Shown piece after piece: positions 8,387 to 17,323 of a DNA stretch of 64,000 bases (position 1 is the stretch's first letter; each line of letters begins with the position of its first letter). The notes beneath the pieces are model-generated. The model saw only the letters and a list, made by a program, of their open reading frames with translations, was not told the origin of the DNA and searched no databases. Source of the DNA: an uncultured Sulfitobacter sp. (GTDB lineage: Bacteria > Pseudomonadota > Alphaproteobacteria > Rhodobacterales > Rhodobacteraceae); NCBI RefSeq assembly GCF_947499945.1, contig NZ_CANMQD010000001.1, forward strand, positions 806,001 to 870,000. Direction: 5' to 3'. The position numbers were made by a program, and so were the translations under genes.

Positions 8387-10168
8387 ATGCCGACATATAC
8401 AGCGCCTACAAAAGATATGCAGTTCGTCCTCCACGACGTACTCAAAATAACTGAGGCAAAAACTCCCGGCTATGCCGATCTTGAGCCTGACTTCACGGGT
8501 GCTATCCTTGAGGAAGCCAGCAAGCTGTCCAGCGAAGTCCTCGCCCCCCTCAACGCATCAGGCGACAAAGAAGGTTGCCGCCTTGAGAACGGTGTCGTCT
8601 ATACGCCTAAAGGGTTCAAAGAAGCCTTTGAAAAGGTGAAAGAAGGCGGCTGGCCCGGTCTCGATATGCCGGAGCAATACGGCGGCCAGAACATGCCCGC
8701 CGTGATCGGCTCCGCTGTAGGAGAGATGTTTTCGTCCGCCAACATGGCATTCACCATGTATCAAGGCCTGACCCACGGTGCTGCCTCTGCCATCCTCGCG
8801 CACGGCACCGACGCACAAAAAGACAAATGGCTCCCTAAAATGGTAAGTTGTGAGTGGACCGGCACCATGAACCTCACGGAGCCTCACTGCGGCACCGATC
8901 TTGGCCTGATGCGCACCAAGGCTGTTCCGCAGGATGACGGTTCTTATAAAATCACCGGCCAGAAAATCTTTATCTCGTCGGGTGAGCACGACATGGCCGA
9001 CAACATCATCCATCTGGTACTCGCCAAGATCGAAGGCGGCCCCGAGGGCATTAAAGGCGTATCCCTCTTCATCGTGCCCAAGGTCAACGTCAATGAAGAC
9101 GGCTCCCTCGGCACCCGCAATGGGGCCGCAGTTGGCTCTATCGAGGACAAGATGGGCATCCACGGCAATTCCACTTGCGTGATGAACTATGACGAGGCCA
9201 CAGGTTATTTGTTGGGCGAAGAGCATAAAGGCATGCGCGCGATGTTCACCATGATGAATGAGGCCCGTCTGGGTGTCGGTATGCAGGGTTTGGCGCAAGC
9301 ACAAGTTGCCTATGAGAACGCGCTGGCCTATGCCCACGACCGTTTGCAAGGTCGTGCCGTGACAGGCGTTGAAGCGCCGGACAAGCCCGCCGATCCGCTA
9401 ATCGTACACCCCGATATCCGCCGCTCCCTGATGGACCAAAAGAGCTTTGCCGAAGGTGCGCGTGCGTTCATCCTCTGGGGGGCCACGATGATCGACGCTG
9501 CCCACCGCTCCGAGGATAAAGACGCGGACGGCCTCGTGTCCTTGCTTACCCCTGTGATCAAAGGGTTCCTGACCGATGTTGGGTACGACATGACTGTAAA
9601 AGCCCAGCAAATCTATGGTGGCCACGGCTATATCGAGGAATGGGGCATGTCACAGTTTACCCGCGATGCCCGTATTGCGATGATCTATGAAGGCGCAAAT
9701 GGCGTCCAAGCGCTCGATCTGGTCGGTCGTAAACTGGCCCAAGACGGCGGCAAACATGTGATGGTCTTCTTTGATCTGGTGAAATCCTTCTGCAAAGACA
9801 ACGCAGGTCAGGATGAGGCGTTTGACAAAGACTTCATCGAGCCGCTCAAGGCCGCGTCAAAGGATCTGCAAGCAGCAGGCATGTACTTCATGCAAAACGG
9901 CATGAAGAACCCCAACCACGCACTTGCAGGGTCAAATGATTTTATGCACATGTTTGGTCATGTTTGCTTGGGTCTGATGTGGGGTATGATGGGCAAAGCA
10001 GCACGCGACGCGCTGGCCGCTGGCACCACCGACGCCACGTTCTATGAGACAAAGCTGGCAACAGGGCGCTACTATATGGCACGCCAACTGCCGGCCACGG
10101 CCCTGCACCTGACACGCATCCAATCGGGTGCCGACACGGTCATGGCGCTGGACGCGGCAAACTTCTAA
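8387..10168 (+). CDS. Acyl-CoA dehydrogenase, large three-domain type with C-terminal extension (FadE/DmdC-like)
   Basis: The 593-residue flavoprotein introduces the alpha-beta double bond into acyl-CoA. It has the acyl-CoA dehydrogenase N, middle and C domains plus the about 130-residue C-terminal extension typical of this branch. Visible are [18 protein letters not shown] in the FAD-binding middle domain, [16 protein letters not shown], and the catalytic base in [18 protein letters not shown]. The same branch includes DmdC, which acts on methylmercaptopropionyl-CoA, so substrate cannot be settled from sequence. The neighbouring thiolase and hydratase/dehydrogenase genes favour fatty-acid beta-oxidation. 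Confidence 0.93.
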   Translation: MPTYTAPTKDMQFVLHDVLKITEAKTPGYADLEPDFTGAILEEASKLSSEVLAPLNASGDKEGCRLENGVVYTPKGFKEAFEKVKEGGWPGLDMPEQYGGQNMPAVIGSAVGEMFSSANMAFTMYQGLTHGAASAILAHGTDAQKDKWLPKMVSCEWTGTMNLTEPHCGTDLGLMRTKAVPQDDGSYKITGQKIFISSGEHDMADNIIHLVLAKIEGGPEGIKGVSLFIVPKVNVNEDGSLGTRNGAAVGSIEDKMGIHGNSTCVMNYDEATGYLLGEEHKGMRAMFTMMNEARLGVGMQGLAQAQVAYENALAYAHDRLQGRAVTGVEAPDKPADPLIVHPDIRRSLMDQKSFAEGARAFILWGATMIDAAHRSEDKDADGLVSLLTPVIKGFLTDVGYDMTVKAQQIYGGHGYIEEWGMSQFTRDARIAMIYEGANGVQALDLVGRKLAQDGGKHVMVFFDLVKSFCKDNAGQDEAFDKDFIEPLKAASKDLQAAGMYFMQNGMKNPNHALAGSNDFMHMFGHVCLGLMWGMMGKAARDALAAGTTDATFYETKLATGRYYMARQLPATALHLTRIQSGADTVMALDAANF

Positions 10169-10218
10169 ACTGGTGTGGCGGGGGCACAAGCTCCCGCCAT
10201 CCCCACACGGAGAGATAT

Positions 10219-10431
10219 GTGCCAAAACGCTTTCGCCTGACCCGCCGCTTCCCCGTCGCCATGACGGAAGACGGCTACCGCAATCTCAAAAAATTTAGCG
10301 CCGAAGCGGGGCTGGACGAGGGCGAGGCATTGTCCTTCCTGTTCGAGAACTTCTCATCCGTGATGAACGAAGAAAACCTGACCGCACGTTTGCGCCTGTT
10401 CAACGCTGATTTGGACGCACGAAAGAAATAG
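10219..10431 (+). CDS. Small hypothetical protein, 70 residues, GTG start
   Basis: The frame opens at GTG 10219, with GGAGAG five to ten bases upstream. An overlapping ATG at 10217 is out of frame and stops after a few codons. The product is MPKRFRLTRRFPVAMTEDGYRNLKKFSAEAGLD in character: a basic beta-like N-terminus followed by helices (EGEALSFLFENFSSVM, ENLTARLRLFNADL). That layout is reminiscent of ribbon-helix-helix proteins but I cannot assign it. It follows the acyl-CoA dehydrogenase gene by 50 bp and may be co-transcribed. Confidence 0.75.
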   Translation: MPKRFRLTRRFPVAMTEDGYRNLKKFSAEAGLDEGEALSFLFENFSSVMNEENLTARLRLFNADLDARKK

Positions 10432-10487
10432 TCACGCCAGAGGGAGAAATCTGGCACGATATAAGACCGTGATAAGGGAGATATTAG

Positions 10488-11024
10488 ATGGTCCGCAGAC
10501 TCATTCTTGCCGCAGCACTTTTTTTGGCGGCGTGCGCAGCACCCTATAACCTACCCGCAGAAGACCGTGCAGATATCGCAACCCGCATCGCAAGTTTTGA
10601 ACGTGCCTTCGTCCAAGGGCGCACAACCGAGATCATCAATGTCATCCCCCCGCGCATGATCACAGCCATCGCCATCAAGGGCGGTGTGCCAGAAAAGACC
10701 TTGCGCCGCGAGATGGCAAGGTCAACGCTTAAAGCCACCAAAGAAGTCAAAATCATATCCTTCGGAATGGCCCTTGATCAGGCAAAATTTATGACAACAT
10801 CCACGGGCCGTCCCTATGGCCTCATCCCGACGCAAACTGTTGTGCAAATTCCGAGCAGTGCTCAGAAATTAAAGTCCACCAGCGCAACACTCACTCTTGA
10901 AGACGGGGGTAAATGGTACCTCATCCGCATCGATGACAGCCGCCAGATCGATCTTTTGCGTGAAATCTACCCCGACTTCGCTGGCGTCACCCTCCCCAAA
11001 GGCACTACACAAGTAATTGGATAA
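10488..11024 (+). CDS. Putative lipoprotein, 178 residues
   Basis: The N-terminus MVRRLILAAALFLAAC is a lipoprotein signal with the lipobox LAAC, so Cys16 should be acylated and the protein anchored in an envelope membrane. The remainder is a soluble alpha/beta region with no motif I recognise, containing a helical segment ASFERAFVQGRTTEIINVIPP and a C-terminal strand region KWYLIRIDDSRQIDLLREIYPDF. That pattern of a short helical start and a beta-rich end is seen in NTF2-like or DUF-type envelope proteins. It sits 3 bp before the next acyl-CoA dehydrogenase gene, so it is probably in the same transcript. Confidence 0.82.
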   Translation: MVRRLILAAALFLAACAAPYNLPAEDRADIATRIASFERAFVQGRTTEIINVIPPRMITAIAIKGGVPEKTLRREMARSTLKATKEVKIISFGMALDQAKFMTTSTGRPYGLIPTQTVVQIPSSAQKLKSTSATLTLEDGGKWYLIRIDDSRQIDLLREIYPDFAGVTLPKGTTQVIG

Positions 11025-11027
11025 ATC

Positions 11028-12185
11028 ATGAAAGATTTTGCCCCCGCGGCCTCCACATGGATGACCGACGAGCACAAAATGCTCGCCGAAATGACGGCCA
11101 ACTTCATTAATACCGAATGGGCGCCCCGCTTCGGGAAATGGCGCAAGCAGTCCGAAATGGACCGCGATGCATGGTATGAAGCGGGTGAGTTGGGCCTGCT
11201 CTGCCCCTCCATCCCCGAGGAATACGGCGGCTTGGGCGGTGATTTCGGCCATGAGGCGACAATCCTGATCGAAGCCGCGCGCGCCAATCTGGCAAGCTGG
11301 GGCCACAGCATCCATTCCGGCATCGTGGCGCATTATATTTTGAAGTACGGCTCTGAAGAGCAGAAGAAAGACTGGCTGCCCAAGATGATGAAAGGCGAGC
11401 TTGTGGGCGCATTGGCGATGACCGAACCCTCAACGGGGTCCGACCTGCAAGCCATCAAAACCAAAGCGATCAAGGACGGAAATGCCTATCGTCTCTCGGG
11501 TCAAAAGACCTTCATCACAAACGGCCAGCACGCGAACTTAATCATTGTCGCCGCTAAAACCGACCCTTCGCTTGGCTCCAAAGGGATGAGCCTTGTAGTC
11601 GTTGAGACTGACGGCGCCGCAGGTTTCCAACGTGGCCGAAATCTCGAAAAAATCGGTAAACACGCCTCCGACACCTCCGAACTCTTTTTCGATAATGTCG
11701 AAATTCCGCCCGAAAACATCCTCGGCGGGGAAGGAGGCAAAGGCTTTTACCAGATGATGCAGCAACTCCCGCAAGAGCGGCTGATCATCGGATGCGAGGC
11801 CGTCGGCGCAATGGAGGGCGCTGTCGCGCGCACAATCCAGTACTGCCAAGAGCGCGAAGCCTTCGGCGGCCCCCTCACGCAGTTCCAGAATACTCGTTTC
11901 AAACTGGCTGAGTGTAAAACCAAGACAACAGTTGCCCGCGCTTTTCTGGATCAATGCATCGCTGAGCATTTACGCGGCGAATTAACAGTCGATCGCGCAG
12001 CCATGGCCAAATATTGGCTCACGGATACCCAAGGCGAAGTCCTCGACGAGTGCCTTCAACTGCACGGCGGCTATGGCTTCATGCAAGAATACGCCATCGG
12101 CGAAATGTGGGCCGATGCTCGCGTTCAACGCATCTATGGTGGCACAAACGAGATTATGAAGGAGCTGATTTCGCGCAATTTGTGA
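11028..12185 (+). CDS. Acyl-CoA dehydrogenase
   Basis: This 385-residue flavoprotein is of standard length. Visible elements are YGGLGGDFG in the N domain, [20 protein letters not shown] in the FAD-contacting middle domain, [21 protein letters not shown], and [21 protein letters not shown]. The catalytic Glu is near the C-terminus in [17 protein letters not shown]. It resembles the medium/long-chain group. Substrate length is not readable. It follows the lipoprotein gene by only 3 bp and is the second acyl-CoA dehydrogenase in this cluster. Confidence 0.95.
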   Translation: MKDFAPAASTWMTDEHKMLAEMTANFINTEWAPRFGKWRKQSEMDRDAWYEAGELGLLCPSIPEEYGGLGGDFGHEATILIEAARANLASWGHSIHSGIVAHYILKYGSEEQKKDWLPKMMKGELVGALAMTEPSTGSDLQAIKTKAIKDGNAYRLSGQKTFITNGQHANLIIVAAKTDPSLGSKGMSLVVVETDGAAGFQRGRNLEKIGKHASDTSELFFDNVEIPPENILGGEGGKGFYQMMQQLPQERLIIGCEAVGAMEGAVARTIQYCQEREAFGGPLTQFQNTRFKLAECKTKTTVARAFLDQCIAEHLRGELTVDRAAMAKYWLTDTQGEVLDECLQLHGGYGFMQEYAIGEMWADARVQRIYGGTNEIMKELISRNL

Positions 12186-12337
12186 AGGACATCGCACGCG
12201 GAAGTGCGGAATTCAGCTCAAACGCAAAATAATGAAGCGCACCCCTATCACCCCAACGCAAAGCCCTCCACTCCATTTGGCCTCTTAAACTCATGCGGGT
12301 CCACCCGCACTCGACATCAACAACAGGAACCGGACCT

Positions 12338-12976
12338 ATGACAATCAAACTCTATTGCTTCGGCGAAAGCGGCAACGCGTACAAGGCAGCACTTGCGCTC
12401 GAGCTCTCCGGTCTTGCTTGGGAGCCTGTAAAGGTCGACTTCTTTGGCGGCGAAACGCGCTCCGCTGACTACCGCAGTCAGATCAACAATCTGGGCGAAG
12501 CCCCTGTGATGATCGACGGCGATATCAAGCTAACGCAATCGGGCGTTATTCAGGACTATATCTCGGAAAAGTCGGGCAAATTTGGCGGCAAAGACGCGGC
12601 CGAGCGGCGCGAGATCCTGCGCTGGGTGCTATGGGACAATCATAAACTCAGCTCGATGGCTGGCATGACGCGTTTCTTGATGAACTTTTTACCCGCCGAC
12701 AAGCAGCCCAAGGAAGTTATCGCCTTCAATCAGGGTCGCCTTACCGCCGCTTATGACTTGCTCAACAGCCACCTTGAGGGCCGCGACTGGATCGTGGGCG
12801 ACGGTATGACCAACGCGGACCTGAGCTGCTGTGGTTATCTCTACTACCCCGAGCCTTTCGGCTTTGACCGCAGCGCATACCCAAACATCGACGCGTGGCT
12901 CACCCGCATCTCGAACACACCAGGTTGGAAAGCACCATATGACCTCATGCCCGGCTCTCCTGCGGATCGCGCATAA
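12338..12976 (+). CDS. Glutathione S-transferase family protein
   Basis: The chosen start is ATG 12338, giving 212 residues; the longer reading from 12293 adds a low-complexity leader. The N-terminal thioredoxin-like domain (IKLYCFGESGNAYKAALALELSG) contains the Ser of GESGN as the likely glutathione-activating residue, and the NNLGEAPVMIDGDIKLTQSGVI segment holds the conserved cis-Pro and the ESxA-like turn. The helical C domain follows, with DGMTNADLSCCGYLYY. Its reaction is unknown. It precedes the YidD-like gene by 3 bp and lies inside the beta-oxidation cluster. Confidence 0.93.
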   Translation: MTIKLYCFGESGNAYKAALALELSGLAWEPVKVDFFGGETRSADYRSQINNLGEAPVMIDGDIKLTQSGVIQDYISEKSGKFGGKDAAERREILRWVLWDNHKLSSMAGMTRFLMNFLPADKQPKEVIAFNQGRLTAAYDLLNSHLEGRDWIVGDGMTNADLSCCGYLYYPEPFGFDRSAYPNIDAWLTRISNTPGWKAPYDLMPGSPADRA

Positions 12977-12979
12977 TCC

Positions 12980-13354
12980 ATGCTGCGCCAGCCTGCCCTT
13001 TCGGCCATCGTTGCCTATCAGCGGTATCTCTCTCCGCGAAAAGGCTATGGCTGTGCGTACAGGTTGACGCATGGCGGCACGGGATGCTCCGGTTTTGCCA
13101 AACACACGATTGCGAATTTTGGCCTGCTCAAAGCAGTGCCGCTCATCTTGAGGCGCTTTGCCGACTGCAAGCAGGCGGCCACGGCGCTTGCAGACCGCAG
13201 CGAAGACGACGCACCAAAACGGGAAGAGAAAACTCGTTGGTATCATTATTGCGATCCGTGCACCGGATGCTCTTGCCCCCGCGGCAAAAGTGGCAGCGCG
13301 GACACATCACCGGATTGCTCACCGGATTGCAGCCCTGACTGCTGCAGCCTGTGA
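12980..13354 (+). CDS. yidD: YidD-like membrane insertion efficiency factor with Cys-rich C-terminal tail
   Basis: Residues 1-70 match the YidD pattern: AIVAYQRYLSPRKGYGC, a second Cys in GGTGCSGFAKHTI, then GLLKAVPLILRRFADCK. YidD is a small amphipathic protein at the inner membrane that aids YidC-dependent insertion. Typical members have 70-90 residues. This one has 124, because a hydrophilic tail follows that holds CDPCTGCSC and three tandem SPDC units (residues 112-122). The tail has nine Cys residues, an oddity for a cytoplasmic protein. The neighbouring GST gene is 3 bp upstream. In the usual arrangement yidD lies with rpmH, rnpA and yidC, which are not here. Confidence 0.78.
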   Translation: MLRQPALSAIVAYQRYLSPRKGYGCAYRLTHGGTGCSGFAKHTIANFGLLKAVPLILRRFADCKQAATALADRSEDDAPKREEKTRWYHYCDPCTGCSCPRGKSGSADTSPDCSPDCSPDCCSL

Positions 13355-13382
13355 CCAAAGACATAACAAAAGGACATCTACT

Positions 13383-14594
13383 ATGACCGAAGCCTATATC
13401 TACGACGCCCTGCGCACCCCGCGCGGTAAAGGCCGTGCCGACGGCGCCCTGCACGAACTGACATCGCTGCGTTTGTCGGCCCTCACCCTCAACGCTCTCA
13501 AAGAGCGCAACAATCTCGAAGGCCATGCCGTGGAGGATGTGATCTGGGGCAACGTGACCCAAGTGATGGAACAGGGTTCTTGCCTTGCACGCTCTGCCGT
13601 ACTCGCCTCTGATCTGGACGAGCGTATTCCGGGTCTTGCGATCAACCGTTTCTGTGCCTCCGGCATGGAGGCCGTAAACCTTGCCGCAAACCAAGTCAAA
13701 GGCGGTGCTGGCATGGCCTATATCGCTGGCGGCGTCGAAATGATGAGCCGCGTGCCCATGGGCAGTGATGGCGCGGCAATCGCTGCGGACCCGAGCATCG
13801 CAATGGACCAGTATTTTGTGCCACAGGGTATCTCTGCCGATATCATCGCCACCGAGTACGGCTTCACCCGTGATGAAGCGGATCAGCTCGCGATAGCATC
13901 CCAGCAGCGCGCAAAAGTAGCGTGGGACGAGGGCCGTTTTGCCAAGTCCATCATCACCATCCGCGATCAGAACGGCTTGGAAATACTCAGCCATGATGAA
14001 TACATGCGCCCCCAAACTGACATGCAGTCCCTCGGTGCCCTGAACCCCGCGTTCCAAGCTATGGGCGAAGTGATGCCCGGCTTTGATAAAGTGGCTTTGC
14101 TTAAGTATCCGCATCTCGAAAAGATTAACCACATCCACCATGCAGGCAACTCCTCTGGCATCGTGGATGGTGCGGCGGCGATCCTGATCGGGAACAAGGA
14201 ATTCGGTGAGAAATACGGCCTCAAGCCGCGTGCACGCATCCGTGCCACCGCGAAAATCGGCACAGACCCGACGATCATGCTGACAGGTCCCGTACCTGTG
14301 ACCGAGAAAATCCTTGCCGATAACGGCATGAACATCAAAGACATCGACATGTTCGAAGTGAACGAGGCATTTGCCTCAGTTGTCATGCGCTTCATGCAGG
14401 CCTTTGACGTGGATCATGACAAGGTCAACGTAAACGGCGGCTCGATTGCAATGGGCCACCCGTTGGGTGCCACAGGTGCGATGATCATCGGCACACTGCT
14501 GGACGAGTTGGAGCGTGCAGACAAAGAGGTAGGCCTCGCTACGCTCTGCATCGCGTCCGGCATGGGTGCCGCCACGATCATCGAGCGGGTGTAA
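13383..14594 (+). CDS. Acetyl-CoA C-acyltransferase (thiolase, FadA-type)
   Basis: The 403-residue thiolase starts at ATG 13383 ([17 protein letters not shown]); in-frame codons further upstream overlap yidD and are rejected. It cleaves 3-ketoacyl-CoA to acetyl-CoA and a shortened acyl-CoA in the last step of beta-oxidation. The nucleophilic Cys lies in [18 protein letters not shown] (about residue 93), the His in [15 protein letters not shown], and the second Cys in [13 protein letters not shown]. It is followed after 4 bp by an unknown gene and then by the hydratase/dehydrogenase gene, an operon in the order thiolase then multifunctional enzyme. Confidence 0.95.
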   Translation: MTEAYIYDALRTPRGKGRADGALHELTSLRLSALTLNALKERNNLEGHAVEDVIWGNVTQVMEQGSCLARSAVLASDLDERIPGLAINRFCASGMEAVNLAANQVKGGAGMAYIAGGVEMMSRVPMGSDGAAIAADPSIAMDQYFVPQGISADIIATEYGFTRDEADQLAIASQQRAKVAWDEGRFAKSIITIRDQNGLEILSHDEYMRPQTDMQSLGALNPAFQAMGEVMPGFDKVALLKYPHLEKINHIHHAGNSSGIVDGAAAILIGNKEFGEKYGLKPRARIRATAKIGTDPTIMLTGPVPVTEKILADNGMNIKDIDMFEVNEAFASVVMRFMQAFDVDHDKVNVNGGSIAMGHPLGATGAMIIGTLLDELERADKEVGLATLCIASGMGAATIIERV

Positions 14595-14598
14595 CGCG

Positions 14599-15057
14599 AT
14601 GAGTTGGGGGGAAACAGAAGATGCACGTGCGATCTGTGAGCAGCTGCTCAAGATCACTGGCGATGCTCTGCTTGCAGGTGACTTTGACACATTCGCGGCC
14701 TGTTTCCACCTCCCCCACTTCATGTCCACTACGGATGCGAAGGCGTCGATCGAAACAACAACCGCGCTTAAGCAGTTGTTTGAAAAGACCATCGACAGCC
14801 ATCGGCGCAAAAGGGTTACTGATGTAATCCGCAAATGTGACGTCTGCAATTTCCGCAGTCCGACCCACATCGGATCAACGCATACGACCCATCTGATGTC
14901 CGGATCACAGCGGATCGCCGAGCCTTTTCCATCCTTCTCGACAATAGAGCTTATCGACGGGGTATGGAAAATCACCTCCAGCCACTACGCCCTCGACAAA
15001 ACACTGGCCATCGGGGCGGCGCTCCATGCGCATAACGCCACAACGGCAGACAAATAG
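14599..15057 (+). CDS. Hypothetical NTF2-like protein between thiolase and hydratase/dehydrogenase genes
   Basis: The product has 152 residues from ATG 14599, four bases after the thiolase stop. The start in the longer reading at 14566 would lie inside the thiolase. The sequence has a helix-rich start ([31 protein letters not shown]) and beta strands ending in [20 protein letters not shown], a layout typical of the NTF2-like fold with a hydrophobic cavity. I see no catalytic dyad. Its place inside a beta-oxidation operon suggests a binding or accessory role, but no function is known. Four-base spacing implies translational coupling. Confidence 0.75.
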   Translation: MSWGETEDARAICEQLLKITGDALLAGDFDTFAACFHLPHFMSTTDAKASIETTTALKQLFEKTIDSHRRKRVTDVIRKCDVCNFRSPTHIGSTHTTHLMSGSQRIAEPFPSFSTIELIDGVWKITSSHYALDKTLAIGAALHAHNATTADK

Positions 15058-15077
15058 ACAAAAGTCAGGAACGCAAT

Positions 15078-17282
15078 ATGACCGATTTTACAATGAAAAC
15101 TGATGCCGAAGGCATCGCGACCATCACATGGGATGTGGCTGATAAATCCATGAATGTCATGTCCGTGGAAGGGCTGGAACAGCTCGACGCGCTCACGGAT
15201 CAGGCCCTTGCCGATGACGCCGTCAAAGGCATCATTATCACCTCCGGCAAGGCAGGTTCCTTCGCAGGCGGCATGGACCTCAACCTCCTGGCTAAAATGA
15301 AAGCCGATGCAGGCGACGATCCGGCCAAAGGTCTGTTTGAGGGCACCATGCGCATGCACCACCTCCTGCGCAAAATCGAGCGTGCCGGCATGGCCCCCAA
15401 AACCAACAAAGGCGGCAAGCCCATCGCCTCCGTCCTGCCCGGAACTGCTGCGGGTATCGGTCTTGAGCTGCCCCTCGCCACGCACCGCATCTTTGTCGCC
15501 AACAATCCAAAAGCCCGCATTGGCCTGCCCGAAATTCAGGTCGGCATCTTCCCTGGTGCGGGTGGCACCACCCGCCTTGTCCGTATGCTGGGTGCGATGG
15601 CTGCTTCCCCGCTGTTGCTGGAGGGCAAAATGCTGGCCCCCGACGCTGCTAAAAAAGCCGGTATCATCCATGAGGTCAGCGATGATCCAATGGCCGACGC
15701 CCGTGCATGGGTGCTGTCTGCAACCGATGCCGACATCTTGAAACCATGGGACGCAAAGGGGTATAAAATGCCTGGCGGTGCCCCCTATCATCCCGCAGGA
15801 TTTATGACCTTCGTCGGTGCCTCCGCTATGGTTAACGGCAAGACAAAAGGTGCATTCCCTGCTGCAAAAGCTCTACTTTCAGCAGTTTACGAAGGGGCCC
15901 TCGTTCCCTTCGACACGGCTCTCAAGATCGAGGCACGCTGGTTCACTTCCATCCTGATGAACCCGACATCCGCCGCGATGATCCGTTCGCTCTTCCTCAA
16001 CAAGGAAGCGCTGGAAAAAGGCGCCGTGCGCCCCGAAGGCATCCCCGACCAGCGGGTTAAAAAGCTCGGTGTCTTGGGCGCCGGCATGATGGGCGCGGGC
16101 ATCGCACTTGTCTCTGCTCAGGCAGGTATCGAAGTTGTCCTGATCGACCGCGACCAAGCGGCTGCCGACAAAGGCAAAGCCTATTCCGAGAGCTATATGG
16201 ACAAAGGTATCGCGCGCAAAAAGGCGACCGTGGAGAAGAAAGAAGCGTTGCTATCGCTCATTACAGCTACCCCTGATCTCGACGCGCTTAAAGGCTGCGA
16301 TCTGATCATCGAGGCCGTGTTCGAGGATCCAGCAGTGAAGGCCGAGATGACCAAAAAGGTCGAGGCCGTCATTCCCGAGGATTGCATCTACGCTTCCAAC
16401 ACTTCCACCCTGCCAATCACCGATCTGGCCAAAGCATCCTCGCGCCAAGAGCAGTTCATCGGCATCCATTTTTTCTCCCCCGTGGAGCGGATGTTGTTGG
16501 TCGAGATCATCAAGGGCGCAAATACAGGCGACCGCGCAGTGGCAAAAGCGCTCGATTATGTGCGCCAGATCCGCAAGACACCGATCGTGGTAAACGATGC
16601 ACGCTTCTTCTACGCCAACCGCTGCATCATCCCCTACGGCGGCGAAGCAAACCGCATGATCACCGAAGGTGTGGCCCCGTGGTACATCGACCAAGCGGCA
16701 CAAATGCTGGGCTTCCCCGTGGGGCCAGTGCAACTCGGCGATGAGACTTCCGTTGACCTTGCCACCAAAATCATGCGCGCGACCAAAGCCGCGATGGGCA
16801 ACGCGTATCCTGCATCCGAGGCCGATGATCTCATCGTATGGCTCGAAGAGAAGGGCCGCTTGGGCCGCAAAACCAAGGCGGGCTATTTCGACTATGACGA
16901 GAAGGGCAAGCGCCTTGGCTACTGGAAAGGCATGCAGGACAAATACCCGCTCGCTGAAGAGCAGCCCACCCTGCAAGATGTCCAGGACCGCCTGATGTTT
17001 GTGCAAGTCCTTGAGGCCGTGCGTGCACTTGAAGAAGGCGTGCTCATGGACATTCGCGAAGGCGACGTCGGCGCGATCCTCGGCTGGGGCTTTGCCCCGT
17101 GGTCTGGTGGCCCGCTCTCATGGCTCGATATGATCGGCACACCCTACGCAGTAGAGCGTTGCGAAGAGTTGGCTGCAAAATACGGTGAGCGATTCGAGCC
17201 ACCGGCCTTGCTGCGCGAGATGGCGGAAAAGAACCAAAGCTTCTATGGCCGCTTTGGTCCGAAGGCCGAAAACGCCGCTTAA
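15078..17282 (+). CDS. 3-hydroxyacyl-CoA dehydrogenase/enoyl-CoA hydratase (FadB/FadJ-type multifunctional enzyme)
   Basis: The 734-residue protein combines two beta-oxidation steps. Residues 1-270 form the crotonase hydratase domain, with SFAGGMDLNLLA and the catalytic segments GLELPLATHRIF and GLPEIQVGIFPGAGGTTRL. From about residue 330 the NAD-binding domain begins at LGVLGAGMMGAGIALVSAQAG. The catalytic His is in FIGIHFFSPVERMLLVEII, and 3-hydroxyacyl-CoA dehydrogenase C domains close the protein (GFPVGPVQLGDE, and GFAPWSGGPLSWLD). Domain order matches the trifunctional alpha subunit, which pairs with a thiolase in a heterotetramer. The thiolase gene is two genes upstream. A perfect palindrome terminator follows. 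Confidence 0.96.
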   Translation: MTDFTMKTDAEGIATITWDVADKSMNVMSVEGLEQLDALTDQALADDAVKGIIITSGKAGSFAGGMDLNLLAKMKADAGDDPAKGLFEGTMRMHHLLRKIERAGMAPKTNKGGKPIASVLPGTAAGIGLELPLATHRIFVANNPKARIGLPEIQVGIFPGAGGTTRLVRMLGAMAASPLLLEGKMLAPDAAKKAGIIHEVSDDPMADARAWVLSATDADILKPWDAKGYKMPGGAPYHPAGFMTFVGASAMVNGKTKGAFPAAKALLSAVYEGALVPFDTALKIEARWFTSILMNPTSAAMIRSLFLNKEALEKGAVRPEGIPDQRVKKLGVLGAGMMGAGIALVSAQAGIEVVLIDRDQAAADKGKAYSESYMDKGIARKKATVEKKEALLSLITATPDLDALKGCDLIIEAVFEDPAVKAEMTKKVEAVIPEDCIYASNTSTLPITDLAKASSRQEQFIGIHFFSPVERMLLVEIIKGANTGDRAVAKALDYVRQIRKTPIVVNDARFFYANRCIIPYGGEANRMITEGVAPWYIDQAAQMLGFPVGPVQLGDETSVDLATKIMRATKAAMGNAYPASEADDLIVWLEEKGRLGRKTKAGYFDYDEKGKRLGYWKGMQDKYPLAEEQPTLQDVQDRLMFVQVLEAVRALEEGVLMDIREGDVGAILGWGFAPWSGGPLSWLDMIGTPYAVERCEELAAKYGERFEPPALLREMAEKNQSFYGRFGPKAENAA

Positions 17283-17290
17283 GATATACT

Positions 17291-17322
17291 GCGGAAAGGG
17301 GCGCTGCAGCGCCCCTTTCCGC
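17291..17322. terminator. 32-bp perfect inverted repeat, bidirectional terminator
   Basis: The half-site GCGGAAAGGGGCGCTG (17291-17306) is followed without a spacer by its exact reverse complement (17307-17322). It lies between the converging hydratase/dehydrogenase and permease genes, two bases beyond the permease stop, so it can end transcripts from both sides. There is no loop, so the top of the stem must open into a small tetraloop. No strong T run follows on either strand. Confidence 0.7.
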
Positions 17323-17323
17323 T

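Noticed and set aside
8558-9349. Long antisense frame over the acyl-CoA dehydrogenase gene
   Set aside because: A codon-position shadow: the sense frame is a clear enzyme, and the antisense product has no recognisable domain.
8387-10168. Calling the large acyl-CoA dehydrogenase dmdC and the ligase at 21263 dmdB
   Set aside because: The dehydrogenase branch is shared with fatty-acid enzymes. The ligase start and motifs do not fit the DmdB form I recall, and no dmdA or dmdD gene is nearby.
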